Shown piece after piece: positions 19,280-21,386 of a stretch of DNA of 21,386 nucleotides. Each line of letters starts with the position of its first letter. The first letter of the stretch is position 1. This DNA comes from an uncultured Blautia sp. Its GTDB lineage: Bacteria; Bacillota; Clostridia; Lachnospirales; Lachnospiraceae. A model generated the notes under the pieces. It ran no database searches, was not told the DNA's origin, and was given only the letters and a program-made list of their open reading frames with translations. The stretch is from NCBI GenBank assembly GCA_900552095.1, contig URYM01000004.1, positions 1 to 21,386 of the forward strand. The letters are read 5' to 3'. The position numbers were made by a program, and so were the translations under genes.

Positions 19280-19309
19280 TTGGATTATAAAACAGGACGG
19301 AACTATAAT
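19280..19309 (+). promoter_or_regulatory. Candidate promoter of aspA
   Basis: TTGGAT (19280-19285), an 18-base spacer, TATAAT (19304-19309). Transcription would start near 19316, leaving a leader of about 38 bases. The -10 is perfect and the -35 is moderate. If this is the only promoter, the left arm of the large inverted repeat is not in the transcript. Confidence 0.6.
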
Positions 19310-19355
19310 AAACACAAAGATAAGTTTTGTGTTTTATAAGGAGGTCCTGTTTTAT
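19285..19355 (+). promoter_or_regulatory. Nested and competing inverted repeats at the aspA start
   Basis: An outer perfect 12-base repeat pairs 19287-19298 with 19344-19355, covering the stretch from the last base of the ribosome site to the AU of the start codon. An inner 9-base hairpin pairs 19310-19318 with 19326-19334. A third option pairs TTATAAAAC (19285-19293) with GTTTTATAA (19331-19339), which excludes both others. The ribosome site AAGGAGG (19338-19344) lies between the alternative partners. Confidence 0.55.
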
Positions 19356-20775
19356 GTCAGCAGAAACAAAAAAATTTAGAATAGAGCATGATTCCATCGG
19401 ACAGAAGGAAGTACCGGCAGAAGCTTATTATGGCGTTCAGACTTTGCGGGCAGCAGAAAACTTTTATATTACCGGTCTTACCATGCATCCGGAACTGATC
19501 AACAGCGTTGCCCAGATTAAGAAGGCGGCGGCTATAACCAACTATGAAGTGGGGCGTCTGGACAAAAAGAGGGCAGATGCTATTGTGAAGGCCTGCGATG
19601 AGATTTTGGAAGGTAAATTTCACGATCAGTTTATTGTGGATCCCATCCAGGGGGGAGCCGGAACGTCTCTGAACATGAATGCCAATGAAGTGATTGCAAA
19701 TCGGGCAATTGAGATTCTGGGAGGAGAAAAGGGGGATTACAGCATTGTAAATCCCAACGATCATGTCAATTATGGCCAGTCCACCAATGATGTTTTTCCT
19801 TCCTGCGGCAGAATAACCGCGCTGAAGCTGCTTCACGGTGCGCAGAAACAGTTAAAGAGGCTGTATGATGCGCTGGGTGAAAAGGCCAAAGAATTTGACC
19901 ATGTAATTAAGATGGGGCGGACACAGCTGCAGGATGCGGTGCCGATCCGTCTGGGACAGGAGTTTAAGGCATATTCAGCGGCAATCCGCAGAGATATTAA
20001 CCGTTTTGAAAATGCCAAGGAAGAGATGAGCCGGCTTAATCTGGGCGGAACAGCGATTGGAACAGGATTGAATGCAGATGTTCATTATCTGCAGAGAGTG
20101 GTGCGGACAATTGCGGAGATCTCAGGGTTGGATCTGATCCAGTCGTATGATCTGATTGATGCAACCCAGAATCTGGACGGTTATGTGGCCGTCTCAGGGA
20201 TGGTAAAAACCTGTGCGGTGAATCTTTCCAAAATGTCTAATGACCTTCGGCTTATGTCGTCCGGTCCGCGTACCGGATTTGGAGAAATTAATCTTCCGGC
20301 AAAGCAGAACGGTTCTTCGATTATGCCCGGAAAGGTGAATCCGGTCATTCCCGAGGTGGTGAATCAGGTAGCGTTTAATATTATCGGAAATGATATGACG
20401 ATCGCAATGGCAGCGGAGGCAGGACAGCTGGAACTGAATGCTTTTGAGCCTATTATTTTCTACAATATGTTCCAGTCGATCGAGACGCTTACCTTTGCAG
20501 TGCGCACTCTTGTAGATAACTGTATTAAGGGAATTACGGCAAATGAAGAGCGCTGCCGTCAGCTGGTAGACAGAAGTGTGGGGATTATCACGGCAATCTG
20601 CCCGTACGTGGGATATGAAAGAGCTGCTGAGGTGGCAAAGGAGGCAATCCGCACGGGGGCAAATATCCGGGATTTGATTCTGAGGGATAAACTGCTCTCT
20701 GAGGAAGAACTGGATCAGATCCTGAATCCCTATGCTATGACAGAGCCGGGAATTTCAGGAAAAGAATCATTGTAA
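19354..20775 (+). CDS. aspA: Aspartate ammonia-lyase (aspartase)
   Basis: A 473-residue member of the aspartase/fumarase superfamily that converts L-aspartate to fumarate and ammonia. Visible: FRIEHDSIGQKEVPAEAYYGVQTLRAAENF at the N-terminus, GGAGTSLNMNANEV (100-113), NYGQSTNDVFPS (139-150), and the signature GSSIMPGKVN (320-329) on the flexible loop that carries the catalytic serine. Class II fumarases share this signature; I favour aspartase because of VIPEVVNQVAFNIIGND, EAGQLELNAFEP and the ILNPYAMTEPGI ending, which match Bacillus aspartases as I remember them. The start ATG at 19354 has AAGGAGG 9 bases upstream; an upstream TTG frame is rejected. The next gene uses fumarate, supporting the choice. 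Confidence 0.9.
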   Translation: MSAETKKFRIEHDSIGQKEVPAEAYYGVQTLRAAENFYITGLTMHPELINSVAQIKKAAAITNYEVGRLDKKRADAIVKACDEILEGKFHDQFIVDPIQGGAGTSLNMNANEVIANRAIEILGGEKGDYSIVNPNDHVNYGQSTNDVFPSCGRITALKLLHGAQKQLKRLYDALGEKAKEFDHVIKMGRTQLQDAVPIRLGQEFKAYSAAIRRDINRFENAKEEMSRLNLGGTAIGTGLNADVHYLQRVVRTIAEISGLDLIQSYDLIDATQNLDGYVAVSGMVKTCAVNLSKMSNDLRLMSSGPRTGFGEINLPAKQNGSSIMPGKVNPVIPEVVNQVAFNIIGNDMTIAMAAEAGQLELNAFEPIIFYNMFQSIETLTFAVRTLVDNCIKGITANEERCRQLVDRSVGIITAICPYVGYERAAEVAKEAIRTGANIRDLILRDKLLSEEELDQILNPYAMTEPGISGKESL

Positions 20776-20801
20776 AAGCGAATTTTTAGGAGGAGATGTG
20801 G

Positions 20802-21337
20802 ATGATTCGCAGTATTCATGTGGATAAACTGACAGAAAACATAAAGGAAATGTGTATAGAGGCTAATCATTTTCTCACAGAAGATATGAGGGGCTGCCTG
20901 AAAGAAGCGGCAGAGATGGAAAATTCTGATTTAGGCAAACAAATTCTGGATCAGCTTCAGGAAAATCTGAAGATTGCGGGGGAGGATATGATCCCCATCT
21001 GTCAGGATACAGGAATGGCAGTTATTTTTCTGAAGGTTGGCCAGGAAGTTCATTTTGAAGGCGGCTCTGTGGAGGAGGCTGTCAATGAAGGTGTCCGCCA
21101 GGGGTATGTGGAAGGATTTTTGAGAAAATCTGTGGTGAAGGATCCTCTGATCAGGGAAAATACGAAAGATAATACGCCGGCAGTCATTCATTATGCAATT
21201 GTCCCCGGGGAACAGGTAGAGATTACCGTAGCGCCAAAGGGATTTGGAAGTGAAAATATGAGCCGGATTTTCATGCTGAAGCCGGCAGACGGGATCGAGG
21301 GAGTAAAACAGGCGATTCTGACGGCGGTAAAAGATGC
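20802..21337 (+). CDS. Fumarate hydratase class I, alpha subunit (3' end missing)
   Basis: The first 178 codons plus two bases are genomic; then adapter begins. The protein belongs to the two-subunit iron-sulfur fumarase/tartrate dehydratase family: EDMIPICQDTGMAV (61-74) holds the first cluster cysteine C67, and NTKDNTPAVIHY (120-131) and APKGFGSENMSR (144-155) are further hallmarks. It would hydrate fumarate to malate with a beta subunit that normally follows. The ATG at 20802 has AGGAGG 8 bases upstream; an ATG two codons earlier is too close to it. The gene lies 26 bases after aspA, so it is probably in the same operon. L-tartrate dehydratase alpha is the main alternative. The frame stays open through the adapter, which would add the false tail CLLYTSPSPRDRTRSR. 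Confidence 0.9.
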
Positions 21338-21386
21338 CTGTCTCTTATACACATCTCCGAGCCCACGAGACCGTACTAGATCTCGT
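21338..21386. other. Nextera adapter read-through (not genomic)
   Basis: CTGTCTCTTATACACATCT (21338-21356) is the Tn5 mosaic end; CCGAGCCCACGAGAC (21357-21371) completes the Nextera read-2 adapter; CGTACTAG (21372-21379) has the place and sequence of an i7 index (the one I know as N702); ATCTCGT (21380-21386) begins the P7 primer region. This is sequencing adapter left at a contig end, not a mobile element. Confidence 0.99.

Noticed and set aside
19327-19353. TTG start for a longer aspartase
   Set aside because: The extra codons translate the leader hairpin and the ribosome site itself (AGG AGG).
21338-21371. Possible transposon end (Tn5 mosaic end)
   Set aside because: The mosaic end is followed by synthetic adapter, index and P7 sequence, so it is a library artefact and not a resident mobile element.

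Overview
The window is the replication-origin neighbourhood of a low-to-mid-GC Gram-positive chromosome. The gene order (DUF4446-parB-parA, rsmG-mnmG-mnmE-jag-yidC-yidD-rnpA-rpmH, then oriC, then dnaA-dnaN-yaaA-recF-gyrB-gyrA) and the protein sequences point to Clostridia, most likely Lachnospiraceae (Blautia/Dorea/Ruminococcus gnavus-like). The family call is inference from sequence style and synteny; the gene identities are much firmer.

Layout. From 1 to 10294 nearly all genes are on the minus strand: a partial DUF4446 membrane protein, the chromosome-partitioning pair parB/parA preceded by two perfect parS palindromes (2082-2097, 2117-2132), and then, beyond one plus-strand alpha/beta hydrolase and a bidirectional terminator, the long rpmH-rnpA-yidD-yidC-jag-mnmE-mnmG-rsmG cluster. 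That cluster covers ribosomal protein L34, RNase P protein, membrane-protein insertion, RNA binding, tRNA wobble-uridine modification and 16S rRNA methylation. From 10295 to 10805 lies the origin, with seven perfect TTATCCACA DnaA boxes and an 80% AT stretch before dnaA; a smaller second box cluster lies between dnaA and dnaN. Rightwards from 10806 all genes are on the plus strand: dnaA, dnaN, yaaA, recF, gyrB, gyrA, then aspartase (aspA) and the start of a fumarate hydratase alpha subunit. Genes therefore point away from the origin on both sides, along with the replication forks; the only head-on gene is the hydrolase at 2225-3184.

How the genes work together. DnaA opens the origin, DnaN clamps the polymerase, RecF repairs stalled forks, gyrase removes the supercoils, and ParA/ParB with parS separate the new origins. 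The left arm supplies translation and membrane insertion. At the right end aspartase makes fumarate from aspartate and fumarase hydrates it to malate, a plausible two-gene metabolic unit.

Assembly note: the last 49 bases (21338-21386) are not genomic. They match the Nextera transposase adapter plus an 8-base index (CGTACTAG) and the start of the P7 sequence. The fumarase reading frame runs open through the adapter, so an automatic annotation would carry a false C-terminus.

I found no clearly new multi-gene system; this is mostly conserved core chromosome. The observations most worth a second look are the competing inverted repeats at the aspA start, the REP-like hairpin between jag and mnmE, the parS/promoter arrangement, the DnaA box inside the dnaN leader, and the glycine in the GyrA quinolone-resistance region.
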